From NCBI RefSeq assembly GCF_002705925.1, contig NZ_NKRE01000001.1, positions 880,429 through 943,560 on the forward strand: a stretch of 63,132 bases of DNA, in the 5' to 3' direction. Position 1 is the first letter of the stretch. Every line of letters starts with the position of its first letter. The position numbers and the translations under genes were made by a program. The stretch comes from Mycobacterium ostraviense (lineage in GTDB: Bacteria > Actinomycetota > Actinomycetes > Mycobacteriales > Mycobacteriaceae). Shown here piece after piece: positions 9,725 through 19,284 of the stretch. The notes beneath the pieces are model-generated. The model saw nothing but the letters and a program-made list of their open reading frames with translations, did no database searches and had not been told where the DNA came from.

Positions 9725-10112
9725 GACGTCCGCGCGCCCTCTCTGGATTGTTCAACTTGTTTCGCGTTGTCACGTACAACCCCGAGGATTCACAGGGCTG
9801 ACCCGCGGGCCCGGACGGACCTGCGAGCCGCCCTGAGAGAGCGTCCCTTATGAAAGAGAGCCTGAATGCGGCTACGGCCATCGATCGAAGCGGCCGACCT
9901 CCCCAGATCCGGGGAGCCCGGCAGCCACTACCGAAGACCGCCCGATCAGGCCAGGTTGCTCCCTCGGACATACATAGTGACTCGCTGGAGCGGACACGCG
10001 GATCTACGTGGACCGCACCATGTGCCCGGGCCGAACCGGCCCAGAACGTCATTACTGTACACCGGCTAACTCCGGATACCGGGAAGACCCGGATGCCCGA
10101 TATGTCCGACCA
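9725..10112. other. 388-base region without a gene between lppU and gpsI
   Basis: This is the only long gene-free stretch besides the CRISPR array. It should contain the end of the rpsO-lppU transcript and the promoter and leader of gpsI, all on the minus strand. A perfect 6-bp stem with a 3-base loop (GGGCCG-aac-CGGCCC) lies at 10028-10042 with no T-tract on either side. I see no reliable coding potential on either strand. A post-transcriptional control leader for PNPase would be plausible, since PNPase autoregulates its own leader in enterobacteria, but nothing in the sequence proves it. Confidence 0.5.
10028..10042 (-). terminator. Possible hairpin terminator downstream of lppU
   Basis: A perfect inverted repeat (GGGCCG, loop AAC, CGGCCC) lies about 70 bases beyond the lppU stop on the lppU side of the intergenic region. 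Mycobacterial terminators often lack a U-tract, so it could end the rpsO-lppU message, or form part of the gpsI leader. A 6-bp GC stem can easily occur by chance in this GC-rich DNA. Confidence 0.25.
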
Positions 10113-10646
10113 CTATGTCCGCGGTCCGTTGGTGACGTCCTCGACGCACACGGCGAACCGCCGCTGGGTGTAGGTGTAGCCCACGCCGCTGGCACATTGG
10201 TCGGCGGTGACGGGTGGGTCCAAGTTTTCCAGGATCTGCGTGGCCCGCTGCCGATGCGGCGCCGACGCATCGTTGCAGTCCACCCGGAACGGGTCGGTTT
10301 TGTGGGCCGGGTCGACACTCATGCAGCCGCCGACCACCCAATCGACGTCCAGGCATAACGTGCTGTTCTCACCGCTTAACGAGTTGTGCATGGAATACCA
10401 GGAGTCGACGTCGGCTGGGCATTGCGCGCGCTCGGCCCCGGGCCTCACCACGGCGACGACCTTGAAATTGGAGTCCGGGCTGCCGCACGCCGCCTTGGTG
10501 GCCTGCGGTCGGTCCGGTGTGCCACCGAGCTTGAGACAATCCCCCACCTTGAAGTCGGCGAGGTTGGTCGCTGATGAACACCCCATCAGCACTGCGCACG
10601 CCGCCACCACGACGGCCGGGAAAACGGCCAGGATGAGGGCGCGCAT
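10113..10646 (-). CDS. lppU: Lipoprotein LppU (Rv2784c homologue)
   Basis: The 177-residue protein has a short signal sequence (MRALILAVFPAVVVAACAVLMGCSS) with lipobox LMGC, so the lipidated cysteine is about residue 23. The mature part includes FKVGDCLKLGG and evenly placed cysteines (ACG, QCPAD, TLCLD, GGCMS, DCND, QCASG, VCVED) that look ready to form disulfides outside the membrane. It resembles the mycobacterial LppU family; the function is unknown. It starts 11 bases after the rpsO stop, and the position between rpsO and gpsI matches H37Rv. It is probably cotranscribed with rpsO. Confidence 0.85.
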   Translation of the reverse strand: MRALILAVFPAVVVAACAVLMGCSSATNLADFKVGDCLKLGGTPDRPQATKAACGSPDSNFKVVAVVRPGAERAQCPADVDSWYSMHNSLSGENSTLCLDVDWVVGGCMSVDPAHKTDPFRVDCNDASAPHRQRATQILENLDPPVTADQCASGVGYTYTQRRFAVCVEDVTNGPRT

Positions 10647-10657
10647 CGCGCGAGAGG

Positions 10658-10927
10658 TCAGCGACGCAGACCCAGCCGCTCGATCAGCGAGCGGTAACGC
10701 TCGACATCGATCTGGGAGATGTACTTGATCAGCCGTCGCCGGCGGCCCACCAGCAGCAACAGCCCCCGGCGCGAGTGGTGGTCATGCTTGTGCACCTTCA
10801 GGTGCTCGGTCAGGTCGGCGATCCGCTTGGTCAGCAGCGCGATCTGCGCTTCGGGGGATCCGGTATCGGTCTCATGCAGACCGTAGGTTTTGAGAATTTC
10901 CTTTTTCTGCTCGGCAGTCAGCGCCAC
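10658..10927 (-). CDS. rpsO: 30S ribosomal protein S15
   Basis: This is a complete 89-residue S15 with [20 protein letters not shown] at the start, [37 protein letters not shown] and the C-terminal [14 protein letters not shown]15 binds the central domain of 16S rRNA early in 30S assembly and contributes to a bridge with the 50S subunit. The start is a GTG at 10925-10927. It is followed closely by lppU and then gpsI, the usual rpsO-pnp neighbourhood. Confidence 0.98.
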   Translation of the reverse strand: MALTAEQKKEILKTYGLHETDTGSPEAQIALLTKRIADLTEHLKVHKHDHHSRRGLLLLVGRRRRLIKYISQIDVERYRSLIERLGLRR

Positions 10928-11048
10928 GAAACTTCTCCATCAATTGGTCCGCGATCAAGGAATTTTGCGGGCACGGCCGCCGCGAACCGCAGCACGCGCC
11001 GATTAACGACGGGCAGTCTAGCAGCGGTTCAGCCCGACGGCATAACCG

Positions 11049-12023
11049 TCAGCCCCCGGCCAGCAACGCGCGGGTGCGATCGGTGTCGGCGGCAATCTCG
11101 GCGACGAGGTCACGCACCGATTCGAACTTCTTCTGGCCACGGATCCGAGCGACGAAGTCCAGGGCCACATGTTGGCCGTACAGGTCTGCGGTGGTGTCGA
11201 GCACGAACGCCTCGACGGTGCGGGTACGCCCAGAGAATGTCGGATTGGTGCCGATGGACACCGCAGCCTGGTAGCGCTCACCGGGAATCACCGCCCCGGC
11301 CGCCGGACCATGGCCCAAAACCGTGAACCACGCGGCGTACACACCGTCGGCCGGGATAGCCGAATACATCGGGGGTGCGATGTTGGCGGTGGGAAAACCG
11401 AGCTCGGCCCCCCGCCCGTAGCCTCGGACCACCACACCTTCGACGCGGTGCGGGCGGCCCAGTGCTTCGGTGGCCGCCATCACGTCACCCGCGTCCACGC
11501 AGGAGCGGATATAGGTGGAGGAGAACGTCACGGTCTCGTGGCTGTGGTGCTCGGACACCAGCGACATCGCCTCCACCGCGAACCCGAACCGCTCGCCGGC
11601 CCGTCGCAGGGTATGCACATTGCCGGCCGCCTTCTTACCGAAGGTGAAGTTCTCACCCACCACGACCTCAACCACGTGCAGGTGCTCGACCAGCAACTCG
11701 TGGATGTAGCGGTCCGGGGTGAGCTTCATGAAGTCGGTGGTGAACGGCATCACCAGGAACACGTCGATGCCCAGCTCCTCGACCAGCTCGGCGCGGCGGG
11801 TCAGTGTCGTCAGCTGCGCCGGGTGACTGCCGGGATACACCACTTCCATGGGGTGCGGATCGAATGTCATCAGCACGGTCGGAACGCCGCGGGTACGGCC
11901 AGCCTTCACCGCGTGCGCGATCAACTCGGCGTGCCCGCGATGCACGCCGTCGAACACCCCGACGGTCAGTACGCATCTACCCCAGTCCGTGGGGATCTCG
12001 TCTTGGCCGCGCCACCGCTGCAC
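11049..12023 (-). CDS. ribF: Bifunctional riboflavin kinase / FMN adenylyltransferase
   Basis: The protein has 324 residues from GTG 12023. The N-terminal FAD synthetase domain has the nucleotidyltransferase motif VGVFDGVHRGH and TFDPHPMEVVYPG, and the ISSTxxR-like segment is FSSTYIRSCVDAG. The C-terminal riboflavin kinase domain has ELGFPTANI and YAAWFTV followed by GTNPTFSG. It converts riboflavin to FMN and then FAD. The frame extends upstream to 12134, but the extra residues are unlike the family; the chosen GTG gives VQRWRGQDEIPTDWGRCVLT, matching the H37Rv protein start. It stands alone between rpsO and the divergent sirR gene. Confidence 0.95.
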   Translation of the reverse strand: MQRWRGQDEIPTDWGRCVLTVGVFDGVHRGHAELIAHAVKAGRTRGVPTVLMTFDPHPMEVVYPGSHPAQLTTLTRRAELVEELGIDVFLVMPFTTDFMKLTPDRYIHELLVEHLHVVEVVVGENFTFGKKAAGNVHTLRRAGERFGFAVEAMSLVSEHHSHETVTFSSTYIRSCVDAGDVMAATEALGRPHRVEGVVVRGYGRGAELGFPTANIAPPMYSAIPADGVYAAWFTVLGHGPAAGAVIPGERYQAAVSIGTNPTFSGRTRTVEAFVLDTTADLYGQHVALDFVARIRGQKKFESVRDLVAEIAADTDRTRALLAGG

Positions 12024-12246
12024 AAAGGCAAGCCTACGGTGCCGGTCGGGCTGTGGCGGGCAAGATCGGCGCGATATGGCTGGCTTGCGCAGCTCTCGCC
12101 GAGACTGCGCTGCTCGCGCCGAGACTGCGTCCACAGCGTCGATCGCGGTCGGCTAGACGCGCTCACCGCAGACTCGACGGCGGGACCGGCCATCCGAGGT
12201 GATTGCAGCCCCGGTTTCCGGTCAGATCCGCCTAAACTCTCAGGTT

Positions 12247-12939
12247 GTGAGGGCTGATGAAGAGCCTGGCGGTCTTACCGCGGTTGCCCAGGACTACCTG
12301 AAGGTGATTTGGAAGGCCCAGGAGTGGTCGTTGGAAAGGGTCAGTACCAAGATGCTGGCCGAGAAGATCGGGGTCTCGGCCAGCACGGCCTCGGAGTCGA
12401 TCCGCAGACTCGCCGAGCAGGGTCTGGTCGACCACGAAAAGTACGGCGCGGTGACGTTGACCGAAGCCGGCCGCCGCGCGGCGCTGGCGATGGTGCGCCG
12501 ACACCGGCTTCTGGAAACGTTCCTGGTCAATGAACTCGGCTACGGCTGGGACGAAGTGCACGACGAGGCCGAGGTGCTCGAACACGCCGTATCGGATCGG
12601 CTGGTGGCCCGGATCGACGCCAAGCTGGGCTTTCCGCAGCGCGATCCGCACGGCGACCCGATTCCGGCCTCCGACGGACAAGTCCCCGCGCCGCCGGCCC
12701 GGCAATTGTGGGAGTGTCACGACGGCGACACCGGCACCGTGGCCCGCATTTCCGATGCCGACCCGGAAATGCTGCGGTACTTCGACAGCGTCGGAATCAA
12801 CCTGGACTCGCGACTGCGGGTCGTGACGCGGCGCGAATTCGCCGGCATGATCTCGGTGGCGATCGAGTCGGGCGACGGCGCATCGACGCCTGTCGAGTTG
12901 GGCAGTCCGGCGGCACGAGCGATCTGGGTGGTGGCCTAG
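12247..12939 (+). CDS. sirR: DtxR/MntR-family metal-dependent repressor (Rv2788 homologue)
   Basis: The protein has 230 residues from GTG 12247. The N-terminal winged helix includes AVAQDYLKVIWKAQEW and VSASTASESIRRLAEQGLV. The metal-binding dimerisation domain follows (RRHRLLETFLVNELGYGWDEVHDEAEVLEHAVSD) with His/Glu ligands, then a C-terminal SH3-like FeoA-type domain. In M. tuberculosis Rv2788 has been described as the manganese-responsive repressor MntR. A reading from 12199 is possible but adds residues that the family lacks. It is divergent from ribF and converges on fadE21, 2 bases away. In H37Rv a hypothetical gene, Rv2787, lies between ribF and sirR; I see none here. Confidence 0.92.
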   Translation: MRADEEPGGLTAVAQDYLKVIWKAQEWSLERVSTKMLAEKIGVSASTASESIRRLAEQGLVDHEKYGAVTLTEAGRRAALAMVRRHRLLETFLVNELGYGWDEVHDEAEVLEHAVSDRLVARIDAKLGFPQRDPHGDPIPASDGQVPAPPARQLWECHDGDTGTVARISDADPEMLRYFDSVGINLDSRLRVVTRREFAGMISVAIESGDGASTPVELGSPAARAIWVVA

Positions 12940-12941
12940 CG

Positions 12942-14213
12942 TCAGGCCAGCAGGCCCTTGGCGATATGAGTCACCTGAACCTCGTTGCTGCCGGCATAGA
13001 TCATCAGTGACTTTGCGTCGCGGGCAAGCTGTTCCACTCGAAACTCGGCCATATAGCCGTTGCCGCCGAACAACTGCACGGCTTCCATCGCGACGTCGGT
13101 GGCGGCCTCAGACGAATAGAGCTTGACCGCCGACGCCTCGGCCAGTGACGGTAGCTTCCCGACCTTAAGCCGTTCCAGAATGTGGAACACCATGTTCTGC
13201 ACGTTGATTCGAGCAATTTCCATCTTGGCAAGCTTGAGCTGGATCAGCTGGAACTGCCCGATGTTCTTGCCCCAGAGGGTGCGGGTCTTCGCGTACGCCA
13301 CACACAGCCGGTGACATTCGTTGATGATCCCCAGCGACATCAGCGCAACCCCAATCCGTTCCGCGGCGAAATTGGCCCGGGCGCTGTCGCGTCCGTCGCC
13401 GTCGGTGTGCTGTTCCTTCTCCCCCAGCAGACGGTCCGGAGTCAGTCGCACGTTGTCGAAGAAAAGTTCGCCGGTCGGCGACGACATCATGCCCATCTTC
13501 TTGAACGGCTTGCCCTGCGTCAGGCCCGGCATTCCGGCATCCAAAACGAAGGTGAGCACCGGCCGATTGCGCCGGTCCGAATCGGAGCCGCCAGCGGTGC
13601 CGTCGTCAAGTTTGGCGTAGACCACCAGCACGTCCGCGTCTGGACCGTTGGTGATGAATGTCTTCTGCCCGTTGAGAATGTAGTCCGCACCGTCGCGTTT
13701 GACGTGAGTTTTCATGCCGCCGAACGCATCCGAGCCCGAGTCGGGCTCGGTGATTGCCCACGCCGCGATCTTTTCCAGCGTCATCAGCTCGGGCAGCCAG
13801 CGCTCCTTCTGGGCCAGCGTGCCGCGGCTCATGATGGTCGCCGCGCCCAGCCCGATGCTGACCGCGACCGTGCTGATCAATCCAATGCTCACCCCGGCGA
13901 GTTCGGACACCATGACCGCGGCCATCGATGCCTGAGCGCCGAAACCACCTGAACCGCTGGAGCTTTCGCCCTTCGCGTGTTGCCCAGCCCGTTCCCGGTC
14001 CAGCATCGACTTGACCGATTCGGCGGCCAGCACGTCGAGACCGAACTGGCTGAACAGCTTGCGCACGATCGGATATGGCGACAGCGCACCGGTTTCCAGT
14101 TCGTCCAGATTCGGACGGATCTCTTTGTCGATGAATTGGCGAACCGCGTCGCGAATCATCAGATCGGTCTCGGACCACTCGATCACGGCGTGCTCAGTTT
14201 CAGCGGTCGGCAC
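12942..14213 (-). CDS. fadE21: Acyl-CoA dehydrogenase FadE21
   Basis: The 423-residue protein has all acyl-CoA dehydrogenase parts: an N-terminal helical domain, the FAD/substrate segments [16 protein letters not shown] and [10 protein letters not shown], and a C-terminal helical domain with [21 protein letters not shown]. The usual catalytic glutamate position is not certain from reading alone. It oxidises acyl-CoA to enoyl-CoA with FAD. It starts at GTG 14211-14213 and overlaps the ltp1 stop by 14 bases, so the two are coupled. The pairing with a thiolase-like lipid-transfer protein fits beta-oxidation of a fatty acid or side chain. It has about a dozen residues more than the H37Rv protein, in a Gly/Ser-rich stretch ([11 protein letters not shown]) near residue 85. 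Confidence 0.92.
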   Translation of the reverse strand: MPTAETEHAVIEWSETDLMIRDAVRQFIDKEIRPNLDELETGALSPYPIVRKLFSQFGLDVLAAESVKSMLDRERAGQHAKGESSSGSGGFGAQASMAAVMVSELAGVSIGLISTVAVSIGLGAATIMSRGTLAQKERWLPELMTLEKIAAWAITEPDSGSDAFGGMKTHVKRDGADYILNGQKTFITNGPDADVLVVYAKLDDGTAGGSDSDRRNRPVLTFVLDAGMPGLTQGKPFKKMGMMSSPTGELFFDNVRLTPDRLLGEKEQHTDGDGRDSARANFAAERIGVALMSLGIINECHRLCVAYAKTRTLWGKNIGQFQLIQLKLAKMEIARINVQNMVFHILERLKVGKLPSLAEASAVKLYSSEAATDVAMEAVQLFGGNGYMAEFRVEQLARDAKSLMIYAGSNEVQVTHIAKGLLA

Positions 14214-15402
14214 GCTGGTAGGCGGTGACGACGGCGGCGCCGCCCAGCCCGATGTTGTGTTGCAGCGCCGCGGTCACATTGTCGACCTGCCGCTTGTCTG
14301 CGGTGCCGCGCAGCTGCCAGGTCAGTTCGGAGCACTGAGCCAATCCGGTCGCGCCCAGCGGATGGCCCTTGGAGATGAGGCCGCCGGACGGGTTGACCAC
14401 CCAGCGTCCGCCATAGGTGGTGTCGCCGTTGTCGATCAGCTTGGGCGCCTCGCCGGGGCCGCACAGGCCCAGCGCCTCGTACAGCAAGAGCTCGTTGGCC
14501 GAGAAGCAGTCGTGCAGCTCGATCACTTGGAAGTCCTCCGGTCCGAGTCCCGATTGCTGGTAAACACGTTGCGCCGCTTGGACGTTCATGTCATAACCGA
14601 TGAGGTTCTTGGCGCTGCCGTCGAAGGTCGACGTGAAGTCGGTCGTCATGGCCTGGCCGACGATCTCCACTGCCTGGCCGGCCAGCCCGTGGCTGTCGAC
14701 GAACGACTCCGACGCCAGGATGGCCGCCGCCGAACCATCGGAGGTCGGCGAACACTGCAGCTTGGTCAGCGGGTCGGAGATCATCCGCGACGCCAGGATG
14801 TCATCGAGGGTGTAGGACTCCTGGAACTGCGCATACGGGTTGTTCACCGAATGCTTGTGATTCTTGTAGCCGATCTTGGCGAAATGCTCAGCCGTGGTGC
14901 CGTACTGCTTCATGTGCTCGCGGCCGGCCGCCCCGAACATCCACGGTGCGACGGGCATGGCGAACTCATCGATCTCGGCCAGCGCCTTGACGTGTCTGGC
15001 CATCGGGGATTCGCGGTCTTGCACGCCACCGCTGAGCGAGCCGGGCTGCATCTTCTCGAAGCCGAGGGCGATCGTGCAGTCGGCGATCCCGCCGCGGATC
15101 GCCTGTGCGGCCAGGAACAGCGCGGTCGAGCCGGTTGCGCAGTTGTTGTTGACGTTGACGATCGGGATGCCGGTCATGCCAAGCTCGTAGAGCGCTCGCT
15201 GCCCGGACGTCGAATCGCCGGCAACATAGCCGACGTAGCCCTGCTGCACCTCGCTGTAGTCGATGCCGGCGTCGGCCAGCGCGTTGGTTCCCGATTCCCT
15301 GGCCATGTCGGGATAGTCCCAGCCTTCGCGGCGGCCCGGCTTTTCGAACTTCGTCATGCCAATACCGACGACAAACACCTTGTTAAGCATCTTGGGAGAC
15401 AT
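14200..15402 (-). CDS. ltp1: Thiolase-like lipid-transfer protein Ltp1 (Rv2790c homologue)
   Basis: The 400-residue protein belongs to the SCP-x thiolase-like family. It has the nucleophile cysteine region [13 protein letters not shown] (near residue 88), the [15 protein letters not shown] segment, and the C-terminal [21 protein letters not shown] with the catalytic His and Cys. Members act as acetyl-CoA acyltransferases or, in steroid side-chain pathways, as aldolase-like thiolases that need a DUF35 partner; no such partner is visible here. It is coupled to fadE21 by overlap. In H37Rv an insertion element (Rv2791c-Rv2792c) lies between ltp1 and truB; it is absent here. Confidence 0.92.
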   Translation of the reverse strand: MSPKMLNKVFVVGIGMTKFEKPGRREGWDYPDMARESGTNALADAGIDYSEVQQGYVGYVAGDSTSGQRALYELGMTGIPIVNVNNNCATGSTALFLAAQAIRGGIADCTIALGFEKMQPGSLSGGVQDRESPMARHVKALAEIDEFAMPVAPWMFGAAGREHMKQYGTTAEHFAKIGYKNHKHSVNNPYAQFQESYTLDDILASRMISDPLTKLQCSPTSDGSAAAILASESFVDSHGLAGQAVEIVGQAMTTDFTSTFDGSAKNLIGYDMNVQAAQRVYQQSGLGPEDFQVIELHDCFSANELLLYEALGLCGPGEAPKLIDNGDTTYGGRWVVNPSGGLISKGHPLGATGLAQCSELTWQLRGTADKRQVDNVTAALQHNIGLGGAAVVTAYQRADR

Positions 15403-15503
15403 GCACGCCCCTTCCCACCTTGAGCGGCGGCCGATGGACTTTCGCCACGGTCGTGTCTCCCAGTGTGCAACCTCGCTGCCGATGGATAACCGCCCGGGTA
15501 CCC

Positions 15504-16397
15504 CTACAACGTTGCGGGGCGGATCACCACCACCGACTTGGTCCGTGAAGCTTCGTCGCGAAGCAGCGCGATCACCCGGCCGTCAACGTCGGCGGCGGCG
15601 TATGTGCCGTCGATGCCGGCCGGCGCAAGGGGCCGGCCGTTGGCGGTGGCCTCGGCCTCCTCGGCGGTGAGGTCGCGGCGCGGATACATCAGCAGACACG
15701 CTTCGTCGAGGCTTAGGCTCAACCGTGGGCGCTGCGCCAGCTCGTCGAGCGAATACGCCTGGTCGAGCCCGAAGCGACCCACCCGGGTGCGCCGCAACGA
15801 CGTCAGGTGGCCGCCCACGCCAAGGGCGGCACCGAGATCACGGGCCAATGCGCGGATGTAGGTTCCCGACGAGCAGTCGACCTCCACGTCGAGGTCGACC
15901 ACGCCGTCAACGGTGCGCCGCGCGGTCACGTCGAACCGGTCAACACGTACCGGGCGTGCCTCGAGCTCAACCGAATGGCCCTGGCGAGCGAGCTGGTAGG
16001 CACGACGGCCACCGATCTTGATCGCGCTGATCGTCGACGGCACCTGTGCGATGTCGCCGCACAACGCACAGATCGCGGCGGCGATCGCCTCATCCGTGAG
16101 ATCTGCGGCCGGAACAGATTGCAGCAGTTCACCTTCGGCGTCATCGGTGGACGTCGACTGACCCAGCCGGATGGTGGCGGCATACGACTTCGAGGCTGCG
16201 GTCAGCAGGCCGAGGATCTTGGTGGCGCGGTCGATTCCGATCACCAGCACGCCGGTGGCCATCGGGTCCAACGTCCCCGCATGCCCGACCCTGCGGGTGG
16301 CGAAGATGCGGCGGCACCGCCCCACCACATCGTGACTGGTCATTCCGGCTGGCTTGTCGACAATCACCAGACCCGAGCCGGTGGGGCTCTGGCTCAT
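15504..16397 (-). CDS. truB: tRNA pseudouridine-55 synthase TruB
   Basis: The protein has 297 residues from ATG 16397. TruB isomerises U55 of tRNA to pseudouridine. The catalytic aspartate is D44 in [19 protein letters not shown]. Other family motifs are [38 protein letters not shown] and [15 protein letters not shown]; a C-terminal PUA-like region ends the protein. The frame is open for another 890 bases upstream, but that is the shadow of pptT. The ATG overlaps the pptT stop (ATGA), and pptT in turn overlaps pptH, so the three are translated as a chain. Confidence 0.96.
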   Translation of the reverse strand: MSQSPTGSGLVIVDKPAGMTSHDVVGRCRRIFATRRVGHAGTLDPMATGVLVIGIDRATKILGLLTAASKSYAATIRLGQSTSTDDAEGELLQSVPAADLTDEAIAAAICALCGDIAQVPSTISAIKIGGRRAYQLARQGHSVELEARPVRVDRFDVTARRTVDGVVDLDVEVDCSSGTYIRALARDLGAALGVGGHLTSLRRTRVGRFGLDQAYSLDELAQRPRLSLSLDEACLLMYPRRDLTAEEAEATANGRPLAPAGIDGTYAAADVDGRVIALLRDEASRTKSVVVIRPATL

Positions 16398-17077
16398 AGC
16401 ACGATGGCGGTCAGCACCAGACCACGCTCGACCGACCATCGCCCGTGCAGCGTCGTCAGCGGCGGACCCGACAGAACCGACGGGTCGATCAGGATGCGGG
16501 ACGTGAAGCGGCCGGTCAAGCCGGAGGCGTCGGCGTCGAAGGTGATGTGCGCGTCCTCGAAACCCAACCATCTCTCGGTCAGCGGAAACCACGCCTTGTA
16601 CGTGGCCTCCTTGGCGCAGAACAGGATTCGATCCCAATGCAGCCCAGCCGGCATGCTGCGCGGTAGCTCGGCGCACTCGGCGGGCAAGCTGATCGCGTCC
16701 AGCACGCCATTGGGCAACACGTCGTGCGGCTCGGCGTCGATGCCCACCGAACGCACCGCGCCGCTGCGCCCCACCACCGCGCCCCGATAGCCGGTGCAGT
16801 GGGTCAGACTGCCGACGACGCCGTCGGGCCAGCAGGGTTGTCCCTTGTCTCCCTTGAGGATCGGTACCGGTGGCACACCGAGCTCCCGCAGCGCGACGCG
16901 GGCGCAGTGGCGGGCGGTGATGAACTCGTTGCGCCGCTTGTCCACCGACTTGGCGATCAACGGCTCCTCGTCCGGCAGCGGCGCCAACCCGGGCGGGTCG
17001 GAGTACATCTCGGCGTACGCCAGGTCCTCGATCACCGCGTCGGGCAACACCGACAACACCAGCATGCTTGTCGTCAC
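16394..17077 (-). CDS. pptT: 4'-phosphopantetheinyl transferase PptT
   Basis: The protein has 227 residues from GTG 17077, the same length as H37Rv PptT. PptT moves the phosphopantetheine arm of CoA onto carrier proteins of mycolate, polyketide and mycobactin synthesis and is essential in M. tuberculosis. Motifs are VGIDAEPHD (magnesium-binding acidic residues) and [11 protein letters not shown] (the K-E-x3-K signature). CoA-binding residues include [13 protein letters not shown]. An in-frame ATG at 17065 is possible, but the GTG gives the better alignment and forms a GTGA overlap with the pptH stop. Its upstream neighbour pptH reverses its reaction. Confidence 0.96.
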   Translation of the reverse strand: MTTSMLVLSVLPDAVIEDLAYAEMYSDPPGLAPLPDEEPLIAKSVDKRRNEFITARHCARVALRELGVPPVPILKGDKGQPCWPDGVVGSLTHCTGYRGAVVGRSGAVRSVGIDAEPHDVLPNGVLDAISLPAECAELPRSMPAGLHWDRILFCAKEATYKAWFPLTERWLGFEDAHITFDADASGLTGRFTSRILIDPSVLSGPPLTTLHGRWSVERGLVLTAIVL

Positions 17078-18042
17078 CGCCGTAATTGCCGCTGTCGCAA
17101 TCTTTCCCGGAACTGAGCGGCTTGGGCACGCATCTCGGGAGTGATGACAAAGTGGCCGCCGAAGTCGTTGAGATAACCCGGCGCGTACTGCGGATCGGGC
17201 AGAACTTGGCGCAGCCAGGTGTATGGCTTGCGACGGCGCCACTCCCGCGGGTAGCCCACCGACACCTCTTCGAAGCGCACCTCGTCATGCCAAGTGGTGC
17301 GGGGAATGTGGAGATGGCCGTAGACCGAGCACACGGCGTTGTAGCGAGTGTGCCAGTCGGCGGTCTTGGTGGTTCCGCACCACAACGAGAATTCCGGGTA
17401 GAACAGCGCCTCGCAGGGCTCGCGCAGCAGCGGGAAGTGATTCACCAACACGGTCGGTTGCATCCAGTCCAGCTGTTCCAGACGCGCGCGGGTGCTGGCG
17501 ACCCGTTCGTGGCACCAGGCAGTTCGGGTGGAGTACGGCTCGGGTGAGAGCAGGAATTCGTCGGTGGCCACCACGTTGCGTTGCTTGGCGATGGCCATGC
17601 CCTCGGCTTTGCTGGTCGCTCCCGGCGGCAGGAAGGAGTAGTCGTACAGCAGGAACATCGGCACGATGGTGGCGGGGCCGCCGCGTTCGGTCCACACCGG
17701 AAAGGGGTGCTCGGGGGTCACGACACCCAGTTCGTCGCACATATTGATCAAGTAGTCGTAGCGCGGTTTGCCGAAAATCTGCATGGGGTCGCGGTTGGTG
17801 GTCCACAGCTCGTGGTTGCCGGGCACCCAGATGACCTTGGCGAATCGGCGCCGCAGCAGGTCCAGCGTCCAGCGAATCTCGTCGGTTCGTTCGGCAACAT
17901 CACCGGCGACGATCAGCCAATCGTCCGGCGACGACGGGTACAGCGACTCGGCGACGGGCTTGTTGCCCAGATGACCGGTGTGCAGGTCAGAAACAGCCCA
18001 CAGCGTCGGCTGTGCGCCGCCGGTCTGCTCGTGCCGTGTCAC
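17074..18042 (-). CDS. pptH: 4'-phosphopantetheinyl hydrolase PptH (Rv2795c), calcineurin-like phosphoesterase
   Basis: The 322-residue protein is a calcineurin-like metallophosphoesterase with SDLHTGH (near residue 18), VAGDVAE (near 45), PGNHELW (near 74), VNHFP (near 192) and GHLHI (near 231), which together supply the dinuclear metal ligands. Rv2795c of M. tuberculosis was shown to remove phosphopantetheine from carrier proteins, opposing PptT, and loss of it lowers sensitivity to PptT inhibition. It starts at GTG 18042 and overlaps pptT by 4 bases, so enzyme and counter-enzyme are made in a fixed ratio. Confidence 0.93.
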   Translation of the reverse strand: MTRHEQTGGAQPTLWAVSDLHTGHLGNKPVAESLYPSSPDDWLIVAGDVAERTDEIRWTLDLLRRRFAKVIWVPGNHELWTTNRDPMQIFGKPRYDYLINMCDELGVVTPEHPFPVWTERGGPATIVPMFLLYDYSFLPPGATSKAEGMAIAKQRNVVATDEFLLSPEPYSTRTAWCHERVASTRARLEQLDWMQPTVLVNHFPLLREPCEALFYPEFSLWCGTTKTADWHTRYNAVCSVYGHLHIPRTTWHDEVRFEEVSVGYPREWRRRKPYTWLRQVLPDPQYAPGYLNDFGGHFVITPEMRAQAAQFRERLRQRQLRR

Positions 18043-18106
18043 GGTTAACCACCCTAACGATTTGGCGACGTGGAGACGAATTGTTCCTCGTCACACGCTT
18101 TGCTGG

Positions 18107-18667
18107 CTATGGGGTGGGCAAGGGTGTCGGGGTGTCGGTTTCGCTGATCCGGCAGTCCGATTGTGCGGTGAGGGATGAAGCGACCTGGGTTCCCAGCTTG
18201 AATATGCCGCCAGCACCGGAAATGTATATGTCGTGGTCACCCGGCTTGTCTTTCATGACACCAAAGTTGTTGGCGCCGAACTTATTTGTCCCATCCTTGA
18301 CAATCTGGACGACCTGCGGCCACTTGTCGTCGGGGATTGGTCCACTGAATCCGACCATGAAATACGCCGCTTTGGCCCTGGTCCACTCGTAGTCGCCACC
18401 ACACCCCGTCCAGCTGTCCTCATCCATCGACCAAGTCAATCCCGGCACCGCGGCCGTTATCGCGTTGGCCATCTGAGTGACCGCGGCCCGGTACTCTTTC
18501 TTGGCGGCCTCCAGCGAAGGCTTGGCGCGCAGCGGGTTCTCCAATTCGGCCACCTTTTCCGGGCTCAACGGGCCGTCCGCTCCACGACCGGTTCCATGAC
18601 CGATGCGACCGCAGCCTAGGCCCACCACACAAACCACGGCCAGCAGCCAGGTCATCGGCCAGCGCAA
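18107..18667 (-). CDS. lppV: Lipoprotein LppV-like, copy 1 (downstream)
   Basis: The protein has 186 residues from TTG 18667. I chose this start because GGAGG lies 8 bases upstream and because RWP-TW then aligns with the start of the second copy; a longer frame from 18703 adds 12 unrelated residues. A signal sequence (WLLAVVCVVGLGCGR) ends in a cysteine, but glycine at -3 makes a weak lipobox. The mature part (AKPSLEAAKKEYRAAVTQMANAITAAVPGLTW onward) matches the mycobacterial LppV family (Rv2796c), function unknown. It is about 80% identical by eye to the gene just upstream, a recent tandem duplication. Confidence 0.8.
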   Translation of the reverse strand: MRWPMTWLLAVVCVVGLGCGRIGHGTGRGADGPLSPEKVAELENPLRAKPSLEAAKKEYRAAVTQMANAITAAVPGLTWSMDEDSWTGCGGDYEWTRAKAAYFMVGFSGPIPDDKWPQVVQIVKDGTNKFGANNFGVMKDKPGDHDIYISGAGGIFKLGTQVASSLTAQSDCRISETDTPTPLPTP

Positions 18668-18720
18668 GTTCCGAGCCTCCGTCACTAGTCTTCGCCACAG
18701 CACCAGGACGGTCCGAACTG

Positions 18721-19284
18721 CTACTGGCTCGGAGACGGTTTCGGCGTATCGGTTTCGCTGATTCGGCAGTCCGATTGTGCGGTGAGGGATGAAGCGACCT
18801 GGGTTCCCAGCTTGAATTCGACACCCCCGACTCCGGAAATGTACACATCGTGGTCGCCCGGCTTATCTTTCATGACACCAAAGTTGTTTGCGCCGAACTG
18901 TTTTGCCCCGTCCTTGACGATCTGGACGGCCTGCGCCCACTTGTCGTCGGGTATCGGTCCGCTGAATCCGACCATGAAATACGCCATCTTGGCGTGAGTC
19001 CATACATACTCGCCGTCACAGTGGTTCCAGCTCTCCTCATCCATCGACCAAGTCAATCCCGGCACCAGGGCCGTTATCGCGCTGGCCATCTGGATGACCG
19101 CGGCCCGGTACTCCTCCTTAGCGGCCTCCAGCGAAGGCTTGGCCCGCAGCGGGTTCTCCAATTCGGCAACTCTTTCCGGGCTCAACGGTCCCTCCTCTCC
19201 ACTACCGGTCCCATGACCGCTGCGACCGCAGCCGAGCACAACCACGCAAACCATGGCAAACAGCCACGCGATAGGCCAGCGCAT
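18721..19284 (-). CDS. lppV: Lipoprotein LppV-like, copy 2 (upstream)
   Basis: The 187-residue protein has signal sequence RWPIAWLFAMVCVVVLGCGR and lipobox VLGC, better than in copy 1. It keeps the same core, including NPLRAKPSLEAAKEEYRAA, GFSGPIPDDKWAQAVQIVKDG and NNFGVMKDKPGDHD. The start ATG (19282-19284) overlaps the stop of the DUF1023 hydrolase gene by one base (TGATG), with GGAGGGG upstream as ribosome-binding site. The two LppV copies are 53 bases apart. This copy keeps the arrangement expected for Rv2796c next to Rv2797c, so copy 1 is probably the duplicate. Confidence 0.85.
   Translation of the reverse strand: MRWPIAWLFAMVCVVVLGCGRSGHGTGSGEEGPLSPERVAELENPLRAKPSLEAAKEEYRAAVIQMASAITALVPGLTWSMDEESWNHCDGEYVWTHAKMAYFMVGFSGPIPDDKWAQAVQIVKDGAKQFGANNFGVMKDKPGDHDVYISGVGGVEFKLGTQVASSLTAQSDCRISETDTPKPSPSQ

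Noticed and set aside
8006..9853. A 615-codon plus-strand frame opposite gpsI
   Set aside because: It is the complementary shadow of a certain gene (PNPase) in high-GC DNA, with His/Arg/Gly/Asp-rich composition typical of antisense frames.
15504..17288. truB as a 594-residue fusion with an upstream part
   Set aside because: The extra N-terminal residues come from pptT and pptH read in another frame; the TruB family start is at 16397.
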